A DNA stretch of 64,000 nucleotides from Hyphomicrobiales bacterium (GCA_017305555.1 JAFKKM010000018.1:27969-91968); one strand, 5' to 3'; numbered from the stretch's first letter, positions 53,733 to 62,919 are shown. Program-made: numbers and translations. The notes: generated by a model from the letters alone, not told the origin.

Positions 53733-54103
53733 CTGCTGCAACTGAACCGGCAAATCCGGGTTGGACCGAAGGCGGCGCGGCCATCGTTTTTCAGCGCTGC
53801 AACGCGTGTGGGGCAAAGCAGTATTTTCGCCGTGCCTTCTGTCACGCGTGCGGCAGCACCGAACTGAGCGTACTGAGTGCCGAAGGTACCGGCACCGTCT
53901 ATGCGGTGTCGCATGTGACGCGTGCGCCGACACCGGAAGCGCGGGCACACGGCCCATATACAATCGTCCTTGTCGATGCCGACGAAGGCTTTCGTCTGAT
54001 GGCGCACGGCGCCCACGATCTCGCGATAGGCGACAGGGTCAGTGCAACATTCAATCGCTTTATCGACGGTCTCGTGCCGTATTTTGAAAGGACTACATCA
54101 TGA
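53729..54103 (+). CDS. DUF35 zinc-ribbon/OB-fold acyl-CoA-associated protein
   Basis: This 124-residue protein has an N-terminal rubredoxin-like zinc ribbon with four Cys (C24, C27, C38, C41 in CNACG...CHACG) and a C-terminal OB-fold region (GTGTVYAVSHVTRAP, PYTIVLVDADEGFRLMA). DUF35 proteins partner thiolase-like enzymes and help bind CoA substrates. It is linked by ATGA overlaps to the thiolase-like gene upstream and to the synthetase downstream, so equal expression is expected. Confidence 0.88.
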   Translation: MTAATEPANPGWTEGGAAIVFQRCNACGAKQYFRRAFCHACGSTELSVLSAEGTGTVYAVSHVTRAPTPEARAHGPYTIVLVDADEGFRLMAHGAHDLAIGDRVSATFNRFIDGLVPYFERTTS

Positions 54104-56196
54104 GCCGTTTGAGGGCCGCCCTCGATCCGCGTTCCGTTGCCATCATCGGAGCCTCGGAAAATTACAACAAGGTTGGCGGTCGGCCGGTCCACTACCTCGA
54201 CAAGTTCGGATTCAAGGGCAAGATCTTTCCGATCAATCCGACGCGGCAGGAAGTGCAGGGGCACAAGTGTTATCCGAGCCTCGCCGATCTGCCCGAAGCG
54301 CCTGAAATGGTGATCGTCGCGGTGGCGGGCGATAACGCCATCGGCGCGGTGGAGGATTGCGCGGCGCGCGGCGTCAAGGTCGCGGTGGTGATGGCGTCCG
54401 GCTTCGGCGAAGTTGATGCCGTGGCCGGCAAGGCCAAGGAGCGCCACATGGTGGAGGTGGCGCACAAGGCGGGAATGCGCATCGTCGGTCCGAACTCACA
54501 AGGGCTCGCCAATTTTGGCACCGGCGCCATCGCCAGTTTCTCGACGATGTTCATGGATATGGAGCGCGCCGAAGGCCACGTCGCGATGCTGAGCCAGAGC
54601 GGGGCGCTATCCACGGTGCCGGTCGGCTTCCTGCGCCAGAAGGGCATCGGCGTTCGTCATACCCATGCGACCGGCAACGATGCGGATATCAATGTCGGCG
54701 AACTTGCTGTGGCGGTGGCGGAAGATCCCGAGGTCAAGCTGCTGCTGCTCTATCTCGAAAGCATCCCGCAGACGAAATACCTGGAAGAGCTCGCGGCGGT
54801 GGCGCTCGATCGCAATCTGCCGATCGTCGCGCTGAAATCCGGCCGCACCGAAGCCGGGCGGCAGGCGGCGCAATCGCACACTGGCGCGCTCGCCAACGAG
54901 GATCGCGTGGTCGATGCGTTCTTCGAACATCACGGCATCTGGCGCGCGCCGGATATGCGGGGGCTGGTGGAAGCGACTGAACTTTATTTGAAGGGCTGGA
55001 AGCCGAACGGCCGGAGGCTGGTGGCGATCAGCAACTCTGGCGCGGTGTGCGTGATGACGGCGGATGCGGCGACATCGGCGGGGATGCCGATGGCGAAGCT
55101 CGCGCCCGACACAGACAAGAAGCTCAAGGGCATTCTGCCGACCTTCGCCACCACCACCAACCCGATCGATCTCACCGCGGCGCTACTGTCCAACAGCCGG
55201 CTGTTCGGCGATATCTTGCCGGTGATCGCGGAAGACCCGGCGGCCGATGCGTTCCTCATCGGCGTGCCGGTGGCCGGGCCGGGCTATGACGTGCCAGCCT
55301 TTGCGCGGGACGCAGCCGCGTTCGGCAAGCAGACCGGCAAGCCGCTGGTGGTTGCGGCGACGCAGAAGAGCGTCGCCGATGAGTTCGCCGCGGAAGGCAT
55401 TACTGTGTTCCCGACGGAAGTGGAGGGCGTCGCCGCGCTCAATCAGTTCCTGTCGCATCACGAATTGATGGCGCGAACTCGCGCACGCCGCGCGGAGCGC
55501 GCAAAGCCCGGCACGGCAGCGGCCGCACCGACCGGCTCGACGCGGATGCTGAACGAGGCGGACAGTCTTGCCTTGCTGGCGGCGAGAGGAATTCCGGTGG
55601 TGGCGCATCGGCTGTGCCATTCGCGCGCGGAAGCGATCGCGGCATTCGAGGCCATCGGTGGGCCCGTGGTGGTGAAGGGTTGCTCCGCCGATATCGCGCA
55701 CAAGTCCGAACTCGGTCTGGTCAAGCTTGGCGTTAGTACGCGCGACGCGACCGCCGATATCTACAGCGAGATGGAGGAGATCATACGCAGGCAGGGCGCG
55801 CAGTTCGACGGCGTCATCGTCGCGGCGATGGCCGGCGGACGACGCGAGATCATGATCGGCGCGCATCGCGATCCGGTGTTCGGGCCGGTGGTGGCGATGG
55901 GTGACGGCGGCAAGTATGTTGAGATTTTCCGCGACACCACTTTGCTGCTGCCGCCGTTCTCGCAGGCCGACGCGGTGGATGCGCTACAACGCCTGCGCGT
56001 CGCGCCGCTGTTCGCCGGCGTGCGCGGCGAGCCGCCAATGGACGTGGCCGCATTGAGCGATGCCATTGTCAAGATCGGCGCGCTGATGGTCGATCCCGAG
56101 GCTCGCGTGATGAGCCTCGATCTCAACCCGGTGATGCTCGACAGCGACGGCAGGGGATGCGTGGTGGTCGACGCTGTGGTGTTCCAGGCGACCTAG
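54100..56196 (+). CDS. NDP-forming acyl-CoA synthetase (acetate--CoA ligase family)
   Basis: This 698-residue protein fuses a succinyl-CoA-ligase-like alpha part (CoA-binding DPRSVAIIGASENYNKVGG and a phospho-His candidate H260 in AQSHTGALANED) to a C-terminal ATP-grasp domain (PVVVKGCSADIAHKSELGLV, near 530). Such enzymes interconvert acyl-CoA and acid plus NTP through a phosphohistidine. It starts within the stop of the DUF35 gene (ATGA, 54100-54103) and ends the plus-strand run. The acyl substrate is unknown. Confidence 0.9.
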   Translation: MSRLRAALDPRSVAIIGASENYNKVGGRPVHYLDKFGFKGKIFPINPTRQEVQGHKCYPSLADLPEAPEMVIVAVAGDNAIGAVEDCAARGVKVAVVMASGFGEVDAVAGKAKERHMVEVAHKAGMRIVGPNSQGLANFGTGAIASFSTMFMDMERAEGHVAMLSQSGALSTVPVGFLRQKGIGVRHTHATGNDADINVGELAVAVAEDPEVKLLLLYLESIPQTKYLEELAAVALDRNLPIVALKSGRTEAGRQAAQSHTGALANEDRVVDAFFEHHGIWRAPDMRGLVEATELYLKGWKPNGRRLVAISNSGAVCVMTADAATSAGMPMAKLAPDTDKKLKGILPTFATTTNPIDLTAALLSNSRLFGDILPVIAEDPAADAFLIGVPVAGPGYDVPAFARDAAAFGKQTGKPLVVAATQKSVADEFAAEGITVFPTEVEGVAALNQFLSHHELMARTRARRAERAKPGTAAAAPTGSTRMLNEADSLALLAARGIPVVAHRLCHSRAEAIAAFEAIGGPVVVKGCSADIAHKSELGLVKLGVSTRDATADIYSEMEEIIRRQGAQFDGVIVAAMAGGRREIMIGAHRDPVFGPVVAMGDGGKYVEIFRDTTLLLPPFSQADAVDALQRLRVAPLFAGVRGEPPMDVAALSDAIVKIGALMVDPEARVMSLDLNPVMLDSDGRGCVVVDAVVFQAT

Positions 56197-56211
56197 CGTC
56201 TCGCGTGTCTA

Positions 56212-58302
56212 TCAGCTTCGTGCGGGAACGATCACGGTGCTGCGGCTGCATAGCAGCCGCGCTACCATGATCGTCGGCGCCAGGATTGCGAGACCAAGCA
56301 TCGTCACCTGCCACTGCGATAGCGGCATGATGCCGCCGCCCGGCGTCGCGACGATGATGCCACCGAGGATCAGTAGGACTCGGATCGGCCATTCCAGCGC
56401 AGCGGCGCGGCGCAGGTCGCCGACGCCGATCTGGTAGCCCTGGATGCCGCCGCAGATGAACACGGTGCCGAATGCGATCAGCGCCATGAGGCCAACGCCT
56501 GCGAGATAGTTGCCCTGCATCACCAGCGCGGGATTGAGCACGAAGAAGAACGGGATGAAATAGATGATGGAGCCGACCCACATCGATTCCCATCCTGTTT
56601 TCATTGCTGGCGACCCCGCTATGCCAGCGGCGGCGAAGGATGCAATCGCTACAGGGGGCGTAATCGAAGACAGCATCCCCCAATAGAAGATGAACATATG
56701 CACCGCCATGCGATTCAAGCCGACCTTCTCAAGGGCTGGCGCGATCAGGATGGCGAGGAAGATGTAGCAGGCGGTGGTGGTCAACCCGAGTCCGAGAATC
56801 AGGCTGGTCACCGCGCACATCACCAGCAGCAGGAAGGCGTTGTCGCCGGCGATACGCAGCAGGTCGTTGGCGAGGCTTGAGATCACGCCGGTCATGGAGA
56901 ACGCGCCGATCAACAGGCCACAACCGGCAAGGATCGCGGCGAGTTCGACGAAGGTGCGGCCGTTGACCTCGAAGAACTTGCCGATCGTCGCCATGGTCCA
57001 GCGTGTGTCTTTCGAAAACAACTGGTTCAGCACCAGCAGCAGCGCCGTGGCGTAGAACGGCGCATGGCTCTCGCGCTTGAAATACAGCAGCATGATGATC
57101 AGCAGCGCGATGACGAAGATGTAGTACCAGCCTTCCTTCACGGCATCCCATGCGCGCGGCAGTTCGGAACGCGGAATGCCGGCGAGGCCATGCCGCGCGG
57201 CATAGGCGTCCACCTGCAGGAACAGACCGGTGTAATAGAGCGCTGCCGGGATGATGGCGGCGACTGCGACCTCGGCATAGCTGACGTTGAGGAATTGCGC
57301 GATCACAAAGGCGGTGGCGCCCATCACCGGCGGCGCGAGCACAGCGCCGGTGGAGGCGCAGGCTTCGATGGCGGCGGCATAAGAGGCGCGGAATCCGCTT
57401 TTCTTCATCACCGGGATGGTCATGGTGCCGGCAGTGAGCACGTTGGAGATGATCGATCCCGACATCATGCCGAGCAGGCCGCTGGCGAAGATGCAAACCT
57501 TCGCCGCGCCGCCGCGAAACGTGCCGCACAGCGCGAAGGCGATATTGATGAAGAATTTGCCGGCGCCGGTCATCATCAGCGCAACGCCAAACACCAGGAA
57601 GCCGATCACCGTATCGGCGAAGGCCTGGATCGGAATGCCGAGCAGGCTTTCGCCGGACAGCATGTGATAGGCGGTGGCCTGCTCCAGTGTCGATTGTGTT
57701 CCGCGCAACGGCCCGAGCCAGCTTGCGTCGGCGAACAGCGGATAGAGCGTGAAGGGCAGGATGCAGAGCAGCAGGCTCCAGCCGCCGGTGCGTCGCAGCG
57801 CCTCCATCAGCATCGCCCACATCACGAGGCCGGCGAGAAAGGCGGCGGTCGGCGCGCCGCCGAATTCCCAACCGGCCTCCGCAGCCTTGCGAATATGCGC
57901 CATCAGCACCAGCGAGGCGACGAAGGTGATGATGGCGAGCGCGATGTCGTACCAGGGAATTCTGTCGAGGCTTGCGCGCTCTGATCCTGGAAAGATCAGA
58001 TAGGTGAACGGCAGCATCAGAGCGATCAGCAGATAGAAGTATTCGGTGTTGAGCTGGGTATAGCCGACGAAGAAGCGCAAGGCGAATTGCTGGTTGATGC
58101 AAAGGAAAATCGTCGCCGCCGTCGCCACGATCAGCGCGATGCGCCAGAACCCGCGCAAGGTTCGCACCCGGGTGGTCTCGGATTCCTGCATGGTCGCATG
58201 GGGATCTTCGAAAACTATGCGATTCACGTCATCGCCGGACGGCTTTGCCTGAGAAGCGGCGGCCGTCGCGGCGGTGACGCCAGCGGAATCCGGTTGCGAC
58301 AT
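56212..58302 (-). CDS. TRAP transporter fused permease (DctQM type, TAXI-associated)
   Basis: This 696-residue inner-membrane protein has many hydrophobic segments: an N-terminal DctQ-like portion, then the large DctM-like permease (GLLGMMSGSIISNVLTAGTMTIP, GLTTTACYIFLAILIAPALEK). This fused form is typical of TRAP systems that use TAXI-type binding proteins. AAGGAA upstream supports the start. It follows the binding-protein gene by about 96 bases and converges on the NDP-forming synthetase gene (15-base gap). Confidence 0.92.
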   Translation of the reverse strand: MSQPDSAGVTAATAAASQAKPSGDDVNRIVFEDPHATMQESETTRVRTLRGFWRIALIVATAATIFLCINQQFALRFFVGYTQLNTEYFYLLIALMLPFTYLIFPGSERASLDRIPWYDIALAIITFVASLVLMAHIRKAAEAGWEFGGAPTAAFLAGLVMWAMLMEALRRTGGWSLLLCILPFTLYPLFADASWLGPLRGTQSTLEQATAYHMLSGESLLGIPIQAFADTVIGFLVFGVALMMTGAGKFFINIAFALCGTFRGGAAKVCIFASGLLGMMSGSIISNVLTAGTMTIPVMKKSGFRASYAAAIEACASTGAVLAPPVMGATAFVIAQFLNVSYAEVAVAAIIPAALYYTGLFLQVDAYAARHGLAGIPRSELPRAWDAVKEGWYYIFVIALLIIMLLYFKRESHAPFYATALLLVLNQLFSKDTRWTMATIGKFFEVNGRTFVELAAILAGCGLLIGAFSMTGVISSLANDLLRIAGDNAFLLLVMCAVTSLILGLGLTTTACYIFLAILIAPALEKVGLNRMAVHMFIFYWGMLSSITPPVAIASFAAAGIAGSPAMKTGWESMWVGSIIYFIPFFFVLNPALVMQGNYLAGVGLMALIAFGTVFICGGIQGYQIGVGDLRRAAALEWPIRVLLILGGIIVATPGGGIMPLSQWQVTMLGLAILAPTIMVARLLCSRSTVIVPARS

Positions 58303-58398
58303 CAGCGTTCCTTTGCGGTAGGCGCGCCGCCTGGATCAAGCGATCCGGCGACGGCCTTCGGGACCAGTTTTCAATGAGATGACGATTTCAAATGGATC

Positions 58399-59556
58399 TC
58401 AGTCGAACGGGTCGGGCAGCTTGGCTTGCGCGAGAGCCGCCCTGCGAGCGGCGGTCCAGCCGTCAGCGAACTTGTCGTCCGGCGGATTGGTCTTGGTGTA
58501 GGTCGTCCACGCTGCGGCGAGAACCTGCTGGCGTTTGATCAGGCCGTCGTTGTGGGTCTGATCCTCTGCGGTCCAGTGTCCGGCTTCCTTGAGCGCCTTC
58601 ACGGTGCCGGGATGGAACGGCAGCACCCACTTCATGGTCTGGCGCTTCACATCGAGGCCGGCGGCGCCCGGCACGTCGTTCTTGTAGCTGTCGTAGCCGT
58701 TGATCATCGCCTTGACGATTGGATAGACGGTCTCGACCGACTCCGTGCCGTAGGCGACGAACAGCGGGTAGGGGTAGGTACCCATCTCGATGGGCTTGTC
58801 CTTCGCGATCCCGGCGCCGCATGACACGGTGTGTGGCGTGAAGTAGGGCCCGACCTTCTGCGCGCGCTCCCAGCCAGCCTTATCGCTCTTCGCCATCACC
58901 GGCCACATCAGGCCGCGCGGCGAGGTTTCGGCTTCCTTGGCCTGGCCCGAAATGGTCGATGCGAAAGCACCGTCAACGTCGTTGTTGATGATGCCTTTCC
59001 ACATCGCGCCGTAGCTGGCGAATTCGACGATCTTCACGTCGTTCTTGGTGAGGCCGGCAAAGGCGATGATCGCGAGTGCGTTCTGGTTGAGCGCCGGCGA
59101 GCCGACCACGAAGCCGAGACGTTTGCCTTTGAAGTCCTTCAGGTCCTTCACGCCGATATCGTTGGCGATGCCGACGGAGAGGCCGTTGCAGTCCACGGTG
59201 GAAAGCATCAACTGGATCGGCTGCGGTCCCCACTCCTTGGCGCCGAACTCGAACACGCCTTCCTGTGCGAAATAACTGCCGGTGCCCATCGCCGAGGCAA
59301 CAGCACGGCCGGCGCGCAGCGGAGCGAGGCGGGCGACGTCATTACCCGCGGGCAGCACGCGAACGCTCGAATTGTACTTCTCCTTCATCATCTTGCCGAC
59401 GGCGACGGCGATGTTGAAGCCGGACGAGCCGGTGTCGTAAGCGGTGAATGTCAGCGATGACGGCAATTTCACATCATCGGCGCGCACGGCAGATGACAAC
59501 AGTAACGTCGCGCCAGCGGCGGCAATAGCAGTGCGTGCAACGATTGAACGAAGCAT
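58399..59556 (-). CDS. TAXI-family TRAP transporter solute-binding protein
   Basis: This 385-residue periplasmic protein has a Sec signal (MLRSIVARTAIAAAGATLLL, cleavage near AVRADD) and TAXI features (AVAVGKMMKEKYNSSVRVLP, LRAGRAVASAMGTGSYFAQEG, FVVGSPALNQNALA). It captures a carboxylic acid for sodium- or proton-driven import. GGAGGGG upstream supports ATG 59556; the frame is open to 59598. The neighbouring acyl-CoA genes suggest that the imported acid is their substrate. Confidence 0.9.
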   Translation of the reverse strand: MLRSIVARTAIAAAGATLLLSSAVRADDVKLPSSLTFTAYDTGSSGFNIAVAVGKMMKEKYNSSVRVLPAGNDVARLAPLRAGRAVASAMGTGSYFAQEGVFEFGAKEWGPQPIQLMLSTVDCNGLSVGIANDIGVKDLKDFKGKRLGFVVGSPALNQNALAIIAFAGLTKNDVKIVEFASYGAMWKGIINNDVDGAFASTISGQAKEAETSPRGLMWPVMAKSDKAGWERAQKVGPYFTPHTVSCGAGIAKDKPIEMGTYPYPLFVAYGTESVETVYPIVKAMINGYDSYKNDVPGAAGLDVKRQTMKWVLPFHPGTVKALKEAGHWTAEDQTHNDGLIKRQQVLAAAWTTYTKTNPPDDKFADGWTAARRAALAQAKLPDPFD

Positions 59557-59928
59557 GGTGCCCCTCCCCATATGTATAGCGTCCGCTTCGCGGATCACGT
59601 TATCGTGCGAAGATCATGTCATCGCTGGCGATGCTTGGCAACGCCCGCGCGATGAATCGACCCGCTTCGCGTGTTTCGCTATAAGGAATATGGAACCGGC
59701 AGGAGCCGGTAATCGGCTTATGCGATTGCTTCGGCAGTTGTGGTGAGGGTGAGGCGCATTGTCGCGCATGGCTATCGTCGATCATGCGGGTTGCGATGAT
59801 CGGGGCGCGGTCCCACCCTCGTGATGAGATTGATTCCGGCGACTGCCGGTGAATGTGCGCGATGACGTCGAGTTCATCACGCCACGATCGATCGGCCAGC
59901 GAAGATGCAATTCGCTGGCCGCATCGGA
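59557..59928. other. Intergenic region upstream of the TRAP genes
   Basis: About 370 bases without a gene. It contains the TRAP promoter region and, at 59582-59594, a palindrome resembling IclR-type sites. Nothing else is recognised. Confidence 0.4.
59582..59594. promoter_or_regulatory. Candidate IclR-type operator upstream of the TRAP genes
   Basis: TCCGCTTCGCGGA is a 13-base palindrome (arms TCCGC/GCGGA) 26 bases above the binding-protein start. It resembles the TTCCG...CGGAA sites of IclR regulators, but the match is by eye. Confidence 0.3.
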
Positions 59929-60150
59929 TCAAGATTCGATCGTTGCGACGACCTGGCCTTCTGCAACAACGTCGTCGATCTTGACGAGAACGGTCTTGAC
60001 GGTGCCGCCGTTCGGCGCGCCGACCGGAAGCTCCATCTTCATGGCCTCGACCAGAATGATGTCGTCGCCTTCGCCGATCTGATCTCCGACATTCGCGACC
60101 AGCGCACACACCCGCCCGGCGACCTCAGTGACAACCTTGGTTTCGGCCAT
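59929..60150 (-). CDS. Stand-alone biotin carboxyl carrier protein
   Basis: This 73-residue biotinyl domain has the attachment motif EAMKMEL (K38). It lacks the N-terminal extension of AccB, so it is a minimal carrier like those of multi-subunit acyl-CoA carboxylases. The start at 60150 (MAETK) gives the natural domain; the frame is open to 60228. A carboxyltransferase gene lies 1.2 kb away on the other strand beyond the IclR gene. No biotin carboxylase is present in the window. Confidence 0.88.
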   Translation of the reverse strand: MAETKVVTEVAGRVCALVANVGDQIGEGDDIILVEAMKMELPVGAPNGGTVKTVLVKIDDVVAEGQVVATIES

Positions 60151-60460
60151 TCTTCTGTTCTCCGTTTCTCTGATTGCAGCCCTATGCCAACCGCCGGAAG
60201 CTTTCGCGTGCTCGGGGCGAGGGCGCAATAAAAACCCCCGGCGAACTCATCGATCCACCGGCGGGAGCGACATAATGTTTGTCGTTGCAGATTGCCCAAG
60301 GTAGTTTATTCTGCAAGTGGAATTTAATTTCGTATTACGGAATACGGTGGATCCGGATCGTAGCGTGCGGTCGGAGTGCGCTCGCCAGCGATCCTTGCGT
60401 GCCCGTGACTTGCTTGCCTGTGACTTTCATGTGTTTGCGACGTTCAGGATGGGAGGATTG
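60151..60460. other. Divergent control region between biotin carrier and IclR genes
   Basis: About 310 bases without a gene, AT-richer around 60300-60345, where a near-perfect palindrome of IclR type is found. It should contain promoters in both directions. Confidence 0.45.
60328..60342. promoter_or_regulatory. Candidate IclR operator
   Basis: TTTCGTATTACGGAA matches the palindrome TTCCGTATTACGGAA with one mismatch, 119 bases upstream of the IclR gene. IclR-family sites of the TTCCG-N5-CGGAA kind are known in proteobacteria, so autoregulation and control of the divergent carrier gene are plausible. Confidence 0.45.
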
Positions 60461-61423
60461 ATGGGGCGACGATCAGAGCGGCTAACCAGGGCTGGACACC
60501 TCGCCGATCTTTCCGGCGGCAATGACGTCATTCAGGTGGTGTCACGCGCGTTCGACGTGCTGCGCTGTTTCGAGGGACACGAAACCCGCCTCGGCAATCT
60601 GGAGATATCCAATCGCTGTGGTCTGCCGCGATCGACCGTCTCCCGCCTGACGCATACGCTGACCCGCATGGGACAGTTGATCTATCTCCCGCACGATCAG
60701 AAGTATCGCATCGGGCCGAGCGCGGTGGCGATGAGCACCTCGATGATGCGCGGCTGGCAGGTGCGCGATTTCATCAGGGATCAGCTCCGCGATGTCGCGG
60801 CGGATATTCCCGGCACCGTCGGTTTCGTCATCCCGGATCGCTTCGAACTGGTCTATCTCGAATACGCGCGCTCGGCGGCGGCGCTCGGCTTGCATTCGGG
60901 CGTCGGTACGCGGATCGCGATGGGACGCACCGCTGCCGGTCACGCCTATGTTGCCGCGCTCGATGAAGCCTCCGCCAATGCGCTGATCACGGAAATGGAG
61001 CGCGAGTGTCCGGAGGACGCCAAGGCGCTGCGACCGCGCATGGAAGCGAACCGCCGTCATCTTCAGGAAAAGGGGTATGTCATCACGTGCGGGCTGTGGA
61101 GCCCGCACATCAACGGCATCGCGATCCCGATCTGGTCGCCGCAGTACCAGACTTACGCCGTGATCACCATCGGCGTGCTGTCGGCGATGTACGACGAGCA
61201 ACGGCTGCATGACGAAGTCGCGACGCCATTGCGCGACCTGGTGCGCGGCATCGAAGCGGCTTTGTCGCGTCCTGACGCGGATGTCTTCCGCCGTGCGCCC
61301 GAGCAATCCTCGGCCTCAAACAACAAAACAATAATCAACTCGGAGAACATGAATGACTTGGCAGCCGGAACTCGACGATCTCGCTCGCCGCGAGGACTTC
61401 GCGCGGCAGATGGGCGGCGTTGA
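60461..61423 (+). CDS. IclR-family transcriptional regulator
   Basis: This 320-residue regulator has an N-terminal winged helix (VVSRAFDVLRCF, RCGLPRSTVSRLTHTL) and a C-terminal effector domain (GLHSGVGTRIAMGRTAAGHAYVAA, CGLWSPHINGIAIPI). GGAGG five bases before ATG 60461 decides the start. Its last 71 bases overlap the following carboxyltransferase gene in another frame, so its tail after about residue 297 (Arg/Ser-rich) is probably not structural. It likely senses the acid or CoA ester handled by the surrounding cluster. Confidence 0.9.
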   Translation: MGRRSERLTRAGHLADLSGGNDVIQVVSRAFDVLRCFEGHETRLGNLEISNRCGLPRSTVSRLTHTLTRMGQLIYLPHDQKYRIGPSAVAMSTSMMRGWQVRDFIRDQLRDVAADIPGTVGFVIPDRFELVYLEYARSAAALGLHSGVGTRIAMGRTAAGHAYVAALDEASANALITEMERECPEDAKALRPRMEANRRHLQEKGYVITCGLWSPHINGIAIPIWSPQYQTYAVITIGVLSAMYDEQRLHDEVATPLRDLVRGIEAALSRPDADVFRRAPEQSSASNNKTIINSENMNDLAAGTRRSRSPRGLRAADGRR

Positions 61424-62912
61424 CAAGGTTAAGCGACAGCGAGACCAGGGCCGGCTGAATGTTCGCGAGCGCATCGACAAACTGGTCGATGATGGCAGCT
61501 TCCATGAAATGGGTGCGGTCTCCGGGATCGGCGAATACAGCGCCAGCGGCGCGCTTGAAAAGCTGACGCCGGCGAATTGCATCTTCGGCCGCGCGAGAGT
61601 CGACGGACGGACTGTGGTTGTCGTCGGTGACGACTTCACCGTGCGCGGCGGCTCTGCCGATGCCTCGATCGGCGCCAAGCCGTTGATGGCCGAGGAAATG
61701 GCGCGCGACTTTCGCCTCCCGATCATCCGCGTGATCGAAGGCTCCGGCGGCGGCGGCTCAGTCAAAACCATCGAAACCAAGGGCGCGGCCAATCTGCCCG
61801 GCGGCATCGGCGGCACGCGCTGGTATGCGGCAACGACGGGCAACATGGCGCGGGTGCCGGTGGTCGGCCTCGGGCTCGGCTCTGTCGCGGGCCTCGGCGC
61901 GGCGCGGCTCGCCGCGAGCCATTATTCGGTGATGACCAAGACGTCGGCGATGTTCGTCGCCGGTCCGCCGGTGGTGGCGCGGCTCGGCCAGCAACTCGAC
62001 AAGCAGGAGCTTGGCGGCTGGCAGATTCAGACCAAGGCGGGCGCCATCGATCATGCGGTGGATACCGAGGAAGAGGCGTTCGAATGCGCCAGGCGCTTCC
62101 TGTCCTATCTGCCGTCGTCGGTGCATGAACTGCCGCCGACGCTGCCGTGTGACGATGATCCGGAACGCTCCGACGAGAAGCTGATGAAGGCGGTGCCGCG
62201 CAACAAGCGGCAGGTCTACAAGATGCGGCCGATCATCGAAACTTTGGTGGACAAAGGTTCGTTCTTCGAGATTGGCCAGAATTTCGGACGCTCGATCATC
62301 GCCGGACTGGCGCGGCTGGAAGGCCGCGCAGTGCTGTTGCTCGCCAGCGATCCGTATCACTACGGTGGTTCGTGGACCTCGGACACTTGCGACAAGGTGA
62401 TCCGCTTTGTCGATCTGGCTGAGACGTTCCACCTGCCGGTGGTCTATCTGATGGATTGCCCAGGTTTCATGATCGGGCTTGAGGCAGAAAAGACCGCGAC
62501 CATCCGTCATGGTGTGCGCGCAATGGCGGCGGTGAACCAGAGCACGGTGCCGTGGTGCACGATCATCGTCCGCAACGCCTTCGGCGTCGCTGCCGTGGTG
62601 CATCAGCCGGCGGATCGCTACTCGATGCGTTATGCGTGGCCGTCGGCCTCATGGGGCTCGCTGCCGCTGGAAGGCGGCATCGAGGCGGCCTATCGCGCCG
62701 ACATCGAAGCCGCGGAGGACCCGCAGGCCAAGATGCGCGAGATCGAGGATCGGCTGAACAAGCTGCGCTCGCCGTTCCGCTCGGCCGAGAAGTTCTGGGT
62801 TGAGGAGGTCATCGATCCGCGCAAGACGCGTTCGCTGCTCTGCGAGTTCGCGCGTCTCGCCGAACCGCTGCGCACGCCGGGCGTCGCTGGCAACATGGCG
62901 ATCCGCCCGTAA
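61353..62912 (+). CDS. Acyl-CoA carboxylase carboxyltransferase subunit
   Basis: This 519-residue protein has the two crotonase-like halves of propionyl/methylcrotonyl-CoA carboxyltransferases (GDDFTVRGGSADASIGAKPL and VPVVGLGLGSVAGLGAARLA in the first; PVVYLMDCPGFMIGLEAEK in the second). It moves CO2 between carboxybiotin and an acyl-CoA; the decarboxylase direction is also possible. GGAG eight bases upstream supports the start inside the end of the IclR gene. The nearby biotin carrier is its likely partner; the biotin carboxylase must be elsewhere or outside the window. Confidence 0.88.
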   Translation: MTWQPELDDLARREDFARQMGGVDKVKRQRDQGRLNVRERIDKLVDDGSFHEMGAVSGIGEYSASGALEKLTPANCIFGRARVDGRTVVVVGDDFTVRGGSADASIGAKPLMAEEMARDFRLPIIRVIEGSGGGGSVKTIETKGAANLPGGIGGTRWYAATTGNMARVPVVGLGLGSVAGLGAARLAASHYSVMTKTSAMFVAGPPVVARLGQQLDKQELGGWQIQTKAGAIDHAVDTEEEAFECARRFLSYLPSSVHELPPTLPCDDDPERSDEKLMKAVPRNKRQVYKMRPIIETLVDKGSFFEIGQNFGRSIIAGLARLEGRAVLLLASDPYHYGGSWTSDTCDKVIRFVDLAETFHLPVVYLMDCPGFMIGLEAEKTATIRHGVRAMAAVNQSTVPWCTIIVRNAFGVAAVVHQPADRYSMRYAWPSASWGSLPLEGGIEAAYRADIEAAEDPQAKMREIEDRLNKLRSPFRSAEKFWVEEVIDPRKTRSLLCEFARLAEPLRTPGVAGNMAIRP

Positions 62913-62919
62913 GCGGGGC

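Noticed and set aside
56729..58102. 457-codon minus-strand frame overlapping the TRAP permease in another frame
   Set aside because: Highly Arg/His-rich shadow with no hydrophobic pattern, while the overlapping frame is a clear fused TRAP permease.
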